Shown here: piece after piece, positions 1 to 13,497 of the stretch
Position numbering within the stretch: the stretch's first letter is position 1
How the letters are laid out: every line of letters begins with the position of its first letter
Assembly: GCA_964007475.1 (NCBI GenBank)
Contig: OZ023273.1
Span: 111,709,812 to 111,773,811, forward strand
Length of the DNA: 64,000 bases
Reading direction: 5' to 3'
Origin: Hybos culiciformis
Taxonomy: Eukaryota; Arthropoda; Insecta; Diptera; Hybotidae
The notes under the pieces: generated by a model
The model's input: the letters and a program-made list of their open reading frames with translations, nothing else
Databases searched by the model: none
What the model was told of the DNA's origin: nothing
Program-made: the position numbers and the translations under genes

Positions 1-3000
1 TGCCTTTTATCTTAAAACAATTTATTTAAAAAAAAAAAACACAAAAAAAAAAAACAAAATGACTTACAGAAAAAAGGACATATTTCATTCAAAAATTGAC
101 ATTTTATGGTTTATTACTCAAACACTTTGAAATGGTTTTGAACAAAAAAAAAATTAAATTTTTTTTCTTCTCTGTTACCAGATTTTCAAATAATAAAAAT
201 TTTGTAAACAAGAATTTTATTCAAAAATAATATTAACCTTGATATCCTTTAAGGAAAAAAAAATTGTTTTTCTTAGTTGCTTCAAAAATTCTTAAATGAT
301 TAGACTTTCTTCATTTTCACATAACTGACTGTCTCGTCCTCTAAAATTAGTAATAGTATTGGAATTATCAACAAAAAAAAAAAAAAATTTTTGAACAAAA
401 TATTGAAATTATGGATTTTTGTTAACACTTTAAGGTTTGTAAAATGATATTGCAAATAAAAGTAAATGTCGTATAGTTCTTTAAATTGCCAGCGAAGCCC
501 ATTCTCCAAATGCGGCATCTATTGGTAAAGTTGAAAACTTTTATATCTTACAAGACGGATTAAGGCTTTAACATACATTTAATTCTTCCAAAAAGTGATC
601 AGCGATATAAGCTTGGCTGGGGTATTTGCAAATAAAATATACTAAAAAGTAAGATAAATTTTTTGTTTTTGGAGATGAAAATTATTTGATTAAATTGTAA
701 ATATATATGTGCGACAAATGATTTTTATAAGCCACAAGTTCCATTTAAATTATAGGTCCATAAATAATTAAATCGTTACCCATTATTTAGGCTCACCGTC
801 CCATCGTGTAGTCGAAAAGTTCTTTACTCTGACAGAATATTTTGTTTAAAGAATTTATTTATTTTAAGACCCATTTAAGCCCTGAATTTGAATAAACATT
901 AAAACTTAATTTTGATTTTTTTTTTAACTAAGCATTTGTCTTAAAGTAAAAAAAAAAATAATAATTTAAATTTTTTTGGTTAATTTTTATTTTTGAATAT
1001 AATTTATGCAAGTAAACAGGATGAATGGAAATTATTATAGAAAATGTGAAAATAAAAATAAAAGAAAAAAGGACCTATTCGTCACAGTTATGTAATTTCT
1101 TCTCATTTCTTTGAAACTAGTCTAATTTCTTCTTTTTTTTTCTCAATTTTAGAAAGTGATTTTATAATTTATTGCAAACATTCATTCAAATTTAAATGCC
1201 CTGCTGTTTTGTCAAAAGGACAAAATTTAAAATTTAAATCTGTCTAAAATCAAATCGGCCGAAAATATATAGAAACGTGAAAGTGATAAATCAAAGAAAT
1301 AGTCTGATTTCTCTTCTTTAATTTTTTTTTTCATTAAAAACTTTCAAAAACATTTTCTTGTAAGAAATGAAATGATTTGACGTTATCAAAGAAGCCGAAC
1401 TATTGATACGTTTAAGAAATGGACGTAGTAGAAATAAAAAATGATTGACAAAATATAAAGTCGCCAAAAATTTTCATTTATAATAGTTCCGATTTATTAA
1501 GTATAAAACTGATTAAGTTATACTCTTAGGAAAATTTGAATTATATAATTGTTTGATAGATTGATTCAAAGAAAATTATACTCTCTCCGATATATCATTC
1601 TGTTGTTTTTTATTCAGTTTGTAGTCATCATTCTTATTGAATAAATCAATTCGAAAATTATTTAAGCATAACTTTTACAAGAGTTCAGTTCACAAAATTT
1701 AAAGCTTGAATGTAATTCTTCAATTTTATTACTAGGTATATCAGCCAAATTTAAGAAAAACATTGTAATAAAATAAAATACCAAATTTATGAGTAAAAAA
1801 TCTGTTACAAAAAAAAAAAAAGAAGAAAAATAAAAAATAAAATTAAAAAAAAAAAATACAAAATATAAATAATAAATAAATTTATAAATATGATTCATTT
1901 ATTTCAACTGCCACATGTAGGTAATAAATAATGTTTAATATCCTCTATTTTCATTGACTACATTTATTATTGGCAGGACCATGAAAAACCTAAAACGAAA
2001 GAAATTTTTATCTGTTTATTTTAATGGTGAAATGACTTTCTTTTTAGCTGAAAAATGTTTTCAGTCATCTTTTTTTTTTTTTTTTTCGTTTTCCAACATC
2101 AAAGAAGAGACAAAATATTGCACAACGATACTACTTATGATCTCATTTACATATTTTTGAAAGTATATTTCATTATTAATTTTCAAGATGCAATGTACAA
2201 AATCTAAGAGCCAACAAGCAGATTATTTTGCTAATTGAATGGACAATTGTTTGCAACTTTTGGAAGTCGACTGTATGATACATAAGCTGAAATCTCCAAA
2301 TCATTTTGATAACTGAGAATTTTATAAACATTTTATACTTTAACGTTATATGTTATCTGAAGCTATTCTCACAGCTCAAAAATATTGACAGACTTCGAGC
2401 GTAAATAAAAAACATTAAAATATTCTATCTATCCAACAATCGTTACGAGATCCAACAAACTACTTCACTAAACAACAAAAGTGCTAACGATGTTTAACCC
2501 TATACCAAGAATTTCAATTATATTCCGTCTTTCTTTTTTTATTACAATATTATCTAATTTATTATTACAAAATATATTATATGTGTATATATAGAAAATC
2601 ATTCACCATACTTAAAATTATTAAGATAGATTGATGTTTATTTATTTATACTTTCAATAGAATGTTAAGATATGTCTGTGTGAGTGACACCCATTAAAAT
2701 GCACCATCAGAAAATCATAAATCTGTCAAAAAATAAAAATTATATGTTACGCACTTTTTTCCTTATATATACGCAGTATATCATTAATGGATATATTTAT
2801 GTTTTATGTTTAATTTTTTTTTTGTTGTTTTGTAATGTCCCCTAGAAAGAAAATTATTTATATTTTGGAAATGTATGTGTTAAATGGGATGGTTCAAATT
2901 GTTAATTTTTGAAGATTTTTTTTCATAATAAATTTTTTATATACCTTTAACGACTTTCTATTATTTTTTATGACCTTAAATATATATAGAGTATTTTAGC

Positions 3001-3378
3001 CTGGTTTTATTGTAGTTTAATTGTAGATAACGCTTAATCTAGAAAATTGAAAGTTGATAAAAAGTCTTGAATTAATTGAATTCTCCTTTAGGTTTTACAT
3101 CACTTGACTTCTCTTCATAAGACTTTATCGACAATCCTCAAACATAAATTTGAGTTATGATTTATGTGACTATAGTCTCTCCAGTCATTTCTAATATGCC
3201 AAAAAATTACATACTATAAACCTACGGCCACGGAAAAAAATTGTATCGATGAAAATGTTGTTGAAACGATAAAATAAAATACTTATTGAGACAAACAAAA
3301 TCTGGGTAGTATGTACTAACTGAATTGAAATGAGTGTTAGACTCGATTCATTTCCCATTCTTGTTGATTTTATATGGC
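1..3378. other. A+T-rich stretch without recognisable genes
   Basis: This stretch is dominated by A and T homopolymers of 8-16 bases and by short A+T words. Frames such as 300-518 (minus) and 1662-1898 (minus) translate into F/I/L/K/N-rich peptides that follow the homopolymers and have no recognisable domain. No transposon ends, tRNA-like promoter boxes or convincing exon with splice sites were seen. It is most simply intergenic or intronic DNA. Confidence 0.7.
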
Positions 3379-3684
3379 TATGTCAATACTATTTAATTTT
3401 TTTAATTATACTCACTTCAAGTTTCAAACGTTTACATTGTATTATGCATGGTAAGGTTCACTTAAAGTTCTGTTCGGAATAAATTAATGACAATACGTTC
3501 ATTTCTGTATGCATTTTGAATCCATTCTTGATGTCAATGTCATTTCTGTTTAATTTCTCAATAAAATCCATTTCCAGAACCAAAATGTTTATGTTGCATT
3601 ATGGCCCACTATATAATAGTTCTAGTTCGGAATAAATCTATGCTTAATTCATTTTTGTATTATGCATTTTCAATCCAAACATCC
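3379..3684. repeat. Diverged tandem duplication, unit about 153 bp
   Basis: Two head-to-tail copies of a unit of about 153 bp can be aligned. The shared word GTTCGGAATAAAT occurs at about 3472 and 3625. Each copy also has a TTCATTT..GTAT..GCATTTT.AATCCA block downstream and a TGTTTA.(A/G)TTG.ATTATG-type block upstream. Part of a third unit (ATTCATTTC..CCATTCTTG..TGTCAAT) may precede them from about 3346. The copies are clearly diverged, so the duplication is old. It could be a satellite remnant or a duplicated non-coding segment. Confidence 0.6.
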
Positions 3685-6600
3685 TAGAAATGCAGAAAGA
3701 GGTATATTTATTGAGTAATTCAATATTGAAAAGCATCTGCCATTATAACAAATACAGTGAAAATGATTCTGTTTTTTTCATATTAATTCATATTAAATAG
3801 GATTTAACTGGAAAATATCAAACACAAAAAAAAAAGATCAAAATTTTCATTATAAATTTGATGGTGAATGTTCATTTTATTTTTTTTTTAATTTCATTTC
3901 TCTCTATAATTTAGTTGAGTGAAATAATTTATAAATAAAAAAAAAATGAAAGACGTTTATCAAATAAATCAAGTATTTAAAAGAAAAAAAAAAACATATA
4001 TGCGTATTATAAGTATGTAGAATTTTTTTTTTGACAGTAAATATTACGCATTATCTGAAATGTGGATGAAAAGTTTTTTTTTTTAATGGCATGAATGTAA
4101 TTTTAAGATTTTCACTGAGCGAGCAATTCTTTCGTTATTATTTTGTTTATTTAAAAAGAAATAATTTTTTTTTTCTGAATTTAGAAAATAAATAAATCAC
4201 TCATTTTTTTAAATGAGTTTTCGATACAAATGACATTTTGTTTTTTTTTTTTTTTCATTTAAAGGGATTAGAAAAGATATTTGTATAGATATCGGAGGAG
4301 AGTTAAGTAATTGAAAAGGAAATTTTTGGCAATTATTTTTATTTTTTGGTCTTTGACGGACTTAATGATTAAGACTGGTGTGGTAAGGCCGTGACCGTGG
4401 GTTTTATGCTCAATTCGGGCTAGAATTTGTGTAAATTTGACAATTGACAATTTAAATAAAAGCTTAGTTTTTTCACCTCATTAAAATTAGAACATCCAAA
4501 ATAACTATACTCCATGCTCAGCTCAGGAATGAGCCACAGTCTAGAAGATATTGAACTGAAAATGTTACTTTTAGATATTAGGTTCTTAAAGTGTAATCGG
4601 CTTGCATTTTTTACATTCTAAGGCCGGTGGGAAATATATGAAAAACTATTTTTAAACTAAATTTTTTTTTTAATTTTTAAAACAAAATCATTAGCGTTGT
4701 CTTCTTCAAATACTACTCAAATTCATTTATGAAAAACTATTTATATATTTTTTTATTAAATTTTTTTTTATTTTTCATATTTATCACCTTGAATCGGAAC
4801 AGGTTCAGGGTTAAATAAAAGTAGTAAAAATACAGAATTTCTGCTTTGACAAATTACTCTTTTTTATTTTAAAATTTCTTCTTTTTTTTGCATTTGATTT
4901 TGTAAATTTAGAAATAATGTTTTAATGAAATAAAAGGGCATTTAATAAGTTTAAAGCTACGTACACACCAGTACACACGTATATCGTAAAAAAAAGCTGA
5001 AGCAACAATTTTGTGAAACTCTCAATATAAAAATGTATAAAAATATGAAAATAAACTTAAAATAAAATTTAATGAATTTGGGACTCTTTCTTCAGATTAT
5101 CTTCAAATGTACATTTAATATAAAATTAATTTTCTAATTTTTTATTTTTTTTTTAAATTATGATGACAAGTCAATAGAAATGATTTCTTATCTACTTAAA
5201 TTAAGAAGAAAACAAAAAAAAAAAACCAAGACATACCAAATCAAAAACAAAATAAAATTTAAAACGTGATACCCTACATATTTCAAATTGACTAAAGAAA
5301 CAGAGACAGATACGAAAAAAAAAAAAAAAAAAAAAAAGACAAGAAAAGAACTTGATTTGTAAGTTACTCAAAAAATACGACACTTTTTGAAAAGTATTTT
5401 TTTTTTAATAAAATATAAATTTATTCTTTTTTGTATGAAATTTATTAGGATTATATAAACTTCGATCTTTTTTACTTGAACTGATAACAATATTATGGAT
5501 CTGGAGAGAATAGCCTTTTTACTTCATAGGCGATTTTTAAGTTATTTGAAATTATGTTGGCTTCAAAATTAACCACTAATTTGAATATATAGCCTTTAAA
5601 AATATATTTAGAGCTTCAAGATCTTGCAGTTTTTTTGTTTGAATGTCATTAAAAAAACTCTTCATTTCAAACAATTTTCGAAGCCAAAATAAATGATTGA
5701 TTAAAATAAATATTTAGTGCCCGTGATTTGAAGGAAAGACTTATATTCTGAATAAAATTAAATATTAATACTTCTTCCTTAACCTTGATGCTGGTGTGAG
5801 TAAAAAAAAAAAAAAAAAAAACATAAAAAAAAAAAAGAAATGAATAAAATTGTCATAAATCCTTCAGAATATATACCTTGTCACATATGTCCTTATTTAT
5901 GGCTGTATAACCTTCTATTATGTTTTTAAAGAAGGATCTTATCTTCTTCGTTTTTTTTTTTTGTTATTACTCTAAAAAAGTTTTGTCTTATATTCGTTTT
6001 TTTTTTATATTTATTTTCAAAGAAGAAAGATGAATATACAAAAAAAAATAAAAAAAATTGTATATTCCCAACATATGGATTCTATACATTTTTTGACCAA
6101 TGACAGTTTTTGGGGTGTCTGTAGTATTTTTATTTTACATAAATATATTCCTGAAATTATAAAATAAGTCATAAATTTTCAGATTATTTTTTATTCAGTC
6201 AAAGAAAATTTTTTTATATATACTTAACTTATAATAAGATTGAAGAGTTTAATAAAACATATAAAAAAATAAAAATGAAAGAAAATTATAATTGAATATT
6301 ATAATAATAATAATAAAAAAATCCAATTTTTCAATTCTATTCAAAAATATAAAAAATAATTCTAGACGAATGAAAGAAAATATAAATTCAAATAAATTCT
6401 CATACTCATAAAATTTATGAAAATCATAAATCACTTCATTGTGTAATAATGTTATTTTTAGCTCTATCTAATTTATTAACAAATTCCAATTAATAGCTTT
6501 TGATCGTGTAGAAAAATATTGTTATAAAAAACAAAAAAGATAAAAAAATATAAAATGTTTGGTTTTTGTTTTGATTTTTTTGTTTTCAATTAATAAATTA

Positions 6601-9600
6601 CAATTTGAAAAAAATATATTTATATATATATTTATTTTATTTTGTTTATTTTAAAATAATTATTGTCTTCTTCGTTTTTAGTTTTATAAATGATGGAATG
6701 GTGAAATTTTTTAAAAATTTTTGAGAAATGTATTTGGCGGAAAAGTATGAATTTATTATTTTTATATAAGTTCGAAAAAAGTTTGAATTTTGATTAAAGA
6801 ATATCAGAATAGCAATTTGAAGTTGCTTGACCCACTAATTTTACTTTATAAATTAAAAACATTAACTTTTATTCAATTCTTCATAGAAATACACATTACG
6901 ATTGTGATGGAGTTTTCATCATTATTGCTAAACACATATTAAAATATTGCCATGTTATATAGACTTATGAAAATCTTTCCAAAAAAGTTCGTTGTTTGAA
7001 TTCTTACAGTACCACTCGAATTGTTTTTCCAAACGGAAATATCTCTAAACGACCTAAAATACCTTTAACATAAAGATCGCATTAATTAATTTTTCTGTGT
7101 TATTAAAACATGCAATATGCATGATATAATAATTTTGAAAATAACTTAACAGGAAATAATAATTTTTATTTATGATTTCTTATTAAGTACACAATTATAC
7201 ACATTAGTGTAATATGGTAAATTTCTAATTTATTTTGAAATTATATAAATGTTCGTATATTTTATGAGAAGAATATAACAATTTCTTTAAAAAAAATAGA
7301 ATACACATTCTTAGTTTTAACATAAAATATCAATAATAATAATAATAATAATAATAACAATATTAAAATTGCAGAGTTATATATTATATTTTCTTTTAAT
7401 TTGTAATTTACATGACACATATTATATCTAATTAACATCCTTATAATGTCATTTGTCTTTAAATTTATATTTTGCTTTAGAGCAATATATAATTTAATTG
7501 TTTTACTAAATTAATTTATTTTAAGAAAATGTTATCAATAATTAAGATATACTTCTTATGAGTAATTTTCATAAATTTTATGTGTGTAGTATTGTATGTA
7601 TATATAATAGTTTAGATACACCAATGTATTTTTAAGTTCTTCCAAATGGATATTTCTTTCAAGCATATTTTCTTCCTGAAAGGAAATATTCGTGTTATAT
7701 AATTCATTTTTATTAATATTAAAAAAAAATATGCATATTAGCTACAGTTAAATAAGTTAACTGAATTCAATAATGTTGAGATTTGATTCTAAATTCCAAT
7801 TATTTTTTATTTCATTAATTTTTTATTCAAAATTTCAAGTGAAGGTTCAATTTTAGAAAATCCTGCAAATCAGTTGATAAGTTCAAAAGACGAACTTCCA
7901 TTTAAATTGAGCCTGTCATCTTATCGTGTGAGTTTTTAAGTATATAAATATTTTGAAAATATTTTGAATTTATTATATAATAAACATTTTGTCTTCAGTC
8001 TTGAGCAAAAACACTAAATATGTTGAAATATATTTGAATACCCTGAAAAAAAATCTCTAAAGTTATTATTTTTAATATTTATAATAAATTTTTTGTTTAA
8101 ATATTCGAAAAAAAATGTCTAGATTTTATTAAAATAAATTATCAAAAAAAAAAAAAAACTCTGTTCATCAAAAACCAAAGAATGCATTTCATGATTCACT
8201 TCAAAAATGTAAAATAAACATAAAAAAAAATTTAAATTTTATTCTTTTCAAAATAAAATCATAAATTAAACATGAAAAAGAAAATCATAACAGCATTAAA
8301 AAAAATTCCCAAACATACAAAATGTTTATTTTATAATTTTTTTTTCTTTTTTTTACCAACTATTTGCAATCATTTTTTTTTCCGAAAATTTTCCATGCAT
8401 AAAATATTTAACTTTGGAAAAAAAAAACCAAAAAAGTATTAGATACATTATATTCTTCTACTTATTCAAGATTTTGCTTCTAAATAAAAATTTATCCAAA
8501 AATCACAAAATAAAGTAAAAAAAACTCAAAATTTATTTATTTTTTTTCTTCTATCAAGAATAGAAAAGAAAAACATAAACATAAAAGTTATAAAATGTCT
8601 AGAATCTATATATATTAATATATGTATTGTATATACTTTTTTCATCTTTTTTCATACACATATAATAAAATATTTAAATAAATTTGATAAAACATAAAAT
8701 AAAATATAATATTAAACAAAAATTTATTATATGTATATATTTATTATTATAAATATATGTACAAAAATACATAATATATTTTATAATAATTTATAGTTAA
8801 AAAATAATATGTGATACTCTTTATTTTATTTTATAAATTTTTTTCTCTGTATAACTATGATGCTTGTTTTTCATATATAGCCTTAGGAAGCTGAAGGAGT
8901 GTATCACATGTCTTCTTACACATGTGTCATCCATAAACTATAAATATACATATGTATTATAAATATGAAAAAAAAAAAAACAAAACAACCACCTTATATT
9001 CCATTCTTCTTTTGCCTGATGTTTATTTATTTATTTATAAATTTTTTGTTTTTTTTTTATGCTATTTATGTTCCTTTTTTTTTTTTTTTGGTGAACTGAA
9101 CCAATCTGCAATGAATTTTATAATTTTATTGTTGTTTTTAAACTTAAAAAAAAAAAAAACAACAAAATTTATACATATATTAACAGAGTTAAAAATAATA
9201 AAAAAAAAACACTAAAAATAAAATTACTTGAAGAAGGGGTAAATATATAAAAAAAAAAACCAAAATTTTCCAGTTCACTCTATGTGTATCAGGTGTTATA
9301 CGTTTTAATAATATTTATGTTAGGAGTTGTAAAAGAGAGAAACAAAAATAAGAATGAAAGTAAATGCTTACGATTAGTTATGAGTACGACATAAATATTG
9401 TATTACCCAAAAAAAAAATATAGAATTTTTCAACGATATTTTGCTTTTATAATTTAAAATTTTATTTACAAAACTTTTTTTGGTTTTTCAGAGTTGAGTA
9501 ATAAAATTTGATTTATTTTTTAAGATTTATAATAAATTTCAAAGAATTGTTTTTAAATATATAGAATTTAGAATTATATTTATAAAATTGAAGAATAAAT

Positions 9601-11898
9601 CATTAAATTAGTTGTGGATGAAACAAAATGAAATAAACAAGACTTTACGGACAGTATGCGTAATGCACTAATTAATGGACATTAACATTATAGATAAAAA
9701 TTAAAAGGGTAAATAGTATTATATTAAATTTCTTTCAAATTTTATATATGTACTGGCTGAATAAAATTACATCAGAGTATAATGTGCTCCGAATTTATAT
9801 GTTTATATAAAAAAAAAGTCGAGCCCGTCGAACAATCACTTTATAAAGAAAATAATTGCAATGAATTAAATTGAACGTATAGTATTTTTCAAGGTAAGTA
9901 AGTTAGAGAAAGTAACATTTCAATCTCAAAATTTGTTCAATTTGTCATTTACTAAACATAACCATGGCTTTGAAGTTTTAGGACAAATCGGTGTATTACA
10001 AAAGTACTAACGAAAACATGCATTTTCATTTGCGTATATACGTACTATATAAGGAATCCTAAATTGCCGAATTTAATATATTTTTATTATAAAATATTTT
10101 TTTTTTTATTCCTGTTGTCATGAACAAAAAGCGAGAATCAATGAAAATTTAAAATGCACAAATATATATTTAAATGCAATAAAAAAAAAAATTAAGGTAT
10201 TCGGAAATCAAATTCAATTAAAAATAAATAAAAAAAAAAGAAATGTGGTTACATTAAAACCCAAAAATTATGTGAATGTTAAATTCTGCAAATTTATAAT
10301 TGGTCTTCTTTATTTTAAATTCAAAATTAGTTTCATCTTTTTTAAATGAAAATATTTCACACAAACCCTGCCAATAACCAAAAAAAAAAAACAAAAATTA
10401 CCATTTTGATATATCACAAGATAAAAAATTCTCAAATTTAAACATTTGAAGAAAAAAAAAAATTAAAAAATAAAAAATGTTCCAATTTTAAAATTTATTT
10501 CTGGAAGGCAAAATTAAAGCATGAAAGACGATCACACATTATTAAAAAAAAAAAGGTATTTGAAAAAATATTTTTTCCAGATAATTTGTAAGATATAAAA
10601 TTTAAGCATGAATATTATAAAAGGTATTTGTTTTTAATGAAGTTTTATATTTATCTTTAACTCTTATTAATTTTGATGCTTTTTTTTTTATTTTGGGTGG
10701 AAAACATTTCGAACTCAAGTAAAAGTAATGTATTTGTTTGCAAAAAAAAATTTCTTTTTAAGTACAATTTGACTCACAAAATCATGTAATTATGTTTAAT
10801 TGACTGCTAATAATCATAAAAACTATAACAATGTTGCTTATAGAGAAAAGTATAAAAAAATAGCTTATATAAAGTTTTTAACATATAGCTTTCAGAAGTT
10901 TAAAGTATTATTTTTTTATTTAAATTCGCACATACTTGGCCTTATTAAAAACTAGAACAATGTTTTTGAAGATTCTGAATTTGAATGAAGTTAAGTGGTA
11001 TACACATATTATATACAAAACTCTTTTAATGACAATTTTGAAATTTTATATAAAAAACTATAATGTCGAACTCTGCATTAGAAACACCACTCTGCATATT
11101 ATTCATTATGCTTCTTCAACATAATTATATTGAACTATTCCTTGGTTGTCAAAATAATATTTTCTTGTACACTTAATTTTATCACAATTTTTTTTGTTGT
11201 AAAGCTTTTTTGGTGTTTATGGTTTTCTTAATAAAATAAATAATCTAAAAAGTTTTCAGGATAGCATAGTAGTTAAAATGATCTACGATCTTTTTTTTTT
11301 TTTTCTTCTTACTTTTTACATAATTTTGAGATGATAAAAATTTTCAGAAGGAAATCTACTATATTATAATTTTATATATATATTATATGATGGTACATAC
11401 ATAAATTTCTCTGTAAATTATTATTTATTACTAAAATTATATATTATTATAGTTTTATATAAGTTAAAACTAATTTTTTTTGTGGGTGTGATGTGATTTC
11501 ACCTAATAAATTTTATTTTATGAGATAAGTTTTGCTTAAAAATAAATACATAAAAAAAAACAACAAAAAAAAACAAAATAAATTTCCAAAGGAAAATATA
11601 TAATAAATATATGATTTTAGGTTTATATGTATACTATTTATATGAAACACAATATACGATACTTAAAACAAGCAACATAAAAAACGAAAGTTTGTTGCCA
11701 TTAGGGGTTTTTCTTCACAATATCTCATTTTCTTATATATTCAAAACAAATTATTATCAACTAAAAATTTTGATAAACTTGAACGTTTCCCATATCATAA
11801 CTAGTAAAAAAAAAAATGTACATAAATAAAAGTCTATAATTTAAACTTTTTAGATACCAGGTATTTATGTATATATATATATAGGTATGTGTTTGTGT
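3685..11898. other. A+T-rich stretch without recognisable genes
   Basis: This is about 8 kb of A+T-rich DNA with many poly-A and poly-T runs and one clear (AAT)n microsatellite near 7.33 kb. The minus-strand frame at 4268-4450 looks slightly more protein-like than average, having less F and K over 4330-4450. It has no recognisable motif or splice context, so it is not called a gene. Other frames here are homopolymer translations. Confidence 0.65.
7332..7357. repeat. (AAT)n microsatellite
   Basis: A run of eight to nine AAT trinucleotides, slightly interrupted at its right end. It is a simple repeat of the kind expected in this background. Confidence 0.9.
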
Positions 11899-11906
11899 AT
11901 GTATAT

Positions 11907-12581
11907 TAGACTGGTTCATTTTTGAGGTCATGTTGAGATTTTCTTGCCGCCCATGCAGATTTCAAACAATTAAATAAAAAAAACGAGAAAACGCTCTTAG
12001 ATTTTTCGAAATTTTGTTTCCCCATCAAGCGCAACCAGTTTTTGTGATGGCTGAGGCCTAGACCTAATAAGGTGGGTTCAAAACTCTGTAACTTTTTTCT
12101 CTTTGAATTTTTTTTCCTCCTTTTTTTTTTGGTTTAACTGTCTTGATGCTCCCTTCATTTTTTGTTAACATGGTAAGACTATACGACTTATCCTTTTTTT
12201 TTTACAACTCTCTAAAGGTGAATTTAAACTTTTGTCCCCATTTTATTTTTACTTTAAGACACCATATCTTTTCTAATTTTAAGAGAAACATTTTTTGTTT
12301 TTTTTTCATAAATTTGGCATAAATTTTCATCATTTTTAGCATTATAACTAAAAGATAAAATTCTATTAGTTCTGGTTTTTAAGCTACAATTAATTTTACG
12401 ACGTTAAAAGTTTCGCTTTCGTAATGCATTGGTCATTTGATTCATTTGTTAACTGATCTATTTTTTTTAAATAGGAATCAAAAAAGGAGATTTAGAATAG
12501 AAATAAATAAGAATTTAAAAATTGTTTTAAATTTATATTTATTTATGATTAATTTTTTTCAATTAATTTTAAAAATATTTG
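11907..12581 (+). repeat. Left inverted-repeat arm of the 11.9-13.5 kb element
   Basis: This arm pairs with 12824-13489. From about 11998 inward the two arms are nearly identical apart from scattered substitutions and homopolymer length changes. The outermost 90 bases or so align only loosely beyond the first dozen. The arm contains a GC-richer block around 12020-12080 and ends in a stretch whose mate in the right arm supplies the stop codon of the internal reading frame. Confidence 0.85.
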
Positions 12582-12613
12582 TTTTTGCTTGAAAATATCT
12601 ACTGAATTTTTAG

Positions 12614-12846
12614 ACAAGAATCTAGCTCTATGGAAATCTGATGTAGGATATCAAGACGGCCTGCGATTAGTTCAGAAGTTACAAGTTGTTAATGACAACG
12701 CCGAGAGGAGTGTTGCATTAATGACGGAATTTAACACATCGTTAACTTCTGACGAAACTCAAAAACAAATTATTCTCCAAATCGTGAGCCAGCATCGGCC
12801 AAACATGGCGATTATTGGAAAATCAAATATTTTTAAAATTAATTGA
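12614..12846 (+). pseudogene. Terminal coding exon of an unidentified transposon protein (fragment)
   Basis: The open frame lies in the unique centre of the long-inverted-repeat element and ends at a stop inside the right arm. It has no good ATG. Instead a likely 3' splice site precedes it: a CTACTGA branch-like word, then TTTTTAG ending at 12613. It therefore reads as the last exon of a larger gene whose upstream exons were lost. The peptide is far less biased than other frames here. It includes KNLALWKSDVGYQDG, VQKLQVVNDNAERSVALM and QKQIILQIVSQHR, and looks like a folded, helix-rich segment. From memory, similar NDNAER...LTxDExQ..LLQ.V..HR strings occur in large uncharacterised arthropod proteins; this could not be verified. 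No catalytic triad is visible, so it is not called a transposase outright. No stop or frameshift interrupts it. Confidence 0.6.
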
Positions 12847-13489
12847 AAAAAATTACTCATAAATAAATATAAATTTAAAACAATTTTTAAATTCTTATTT
12901 ATTTCTATTCTAAATCTCCTTTTTTGATTCCTATTTAAAAAAAATAGATCAGTTAACAAATGAATCAAATGACCAATGCATTACGAAAGCGAAACTTTTA
13001 ATGTCGTAAAATTAATTGTAGCTTAAAAACCAGAACTTAATAGAATTTTATCTTTTAGTTATAATGCTAAAAATGATGGAAATTTATGCCAAATTTATGA
13101 AAAAAAAAAAAAAAAATGTTTCTCTTAAAATTAGAAAAGATATGGTGTCTTAAAGTAAAAATAAAATGGGGACAAAAGTTTAAATTCTCCTTTAGAGAGT
13201 TGTAAAAAAAAAAGGATAAGTCGTATCGCCTTACGATGTTAACAAAAAATGAAGGGAACATCAAGACAGTTAAACCAAAAAAAAAAGGAGGAAAAAAAAT
13301 TCAAAGAGAAAAAAGTTACAGAGTTTTGAACCCACCTTATTAGGTCTAGGCCTCAAACATCACAAAAACTGGTTGCGCTTGATGGGGAAACAAAATTTCG
13401 AAAAATCAAGGAAGACGTATATCGTTTCTTGATGTAGACTTTCAGAATCTGAATGGGCGGCAAAAAAAAAATTTTTGTGAACCAGCCTA
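12824..13489 (-). repeat. Right inverted-repeat arm of the 11.9-13.5 kb element
   Basis: Inverted copy of 11907-12581. It begins inside the coding tail of the internal frame, at about the GKSN residues, and runs to the terminal CAGCCTA at 13483-13489. Immediately outside is the second copy of the 8-bp target duplication. Confidence 0.85.
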
Positions 13490-13497
13490 ATGTATAT

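Larger units (their letters stand above)
11907..13489. mobile_element. Non-autonomous DNA transposon with very long inverted repeats
   Basis: The element has near-palindromic arms of about 675 bp (left, 11907-12581) and 666 bp (right, 12824-13489) around a unique centre of about 240 bp. The ends read TAGACTGGTTCA on the left and, in inverted orientation, TAGGCTGGTTCA on the right. The flanks carry a perfect 8-bp direct repeat, ATGTATAT, at 11899-11906 and 13490-13497, which marks the exact insertion. An 8-bp duplication is known for hAT, P and a few other cut-and-paste superfamilies. The terminal bases do not match the usual hAT start (CAGNG) well, so the superfamily is left open. The centre keeps the last exon of a protein, so this looks like an internal-deletion derivative of a larger coding element. 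Confidence 0.85.

Noticed and set aside
4268..4450. Minus-strand 60-codon frame with RIEHKTHGHGLTTPV
   Set aside because: Less biased than neighbours but no motif, no splice context and no repeat relationship. Insufficient for a gene call.
12759..12968. Minus-strand 69-codon frame across the right arm of the long-inverted-repeat element
   Set aside because: It is the antisense shadow of the internal exon and arm; the plus-strand frame has the better composition and splice signal.
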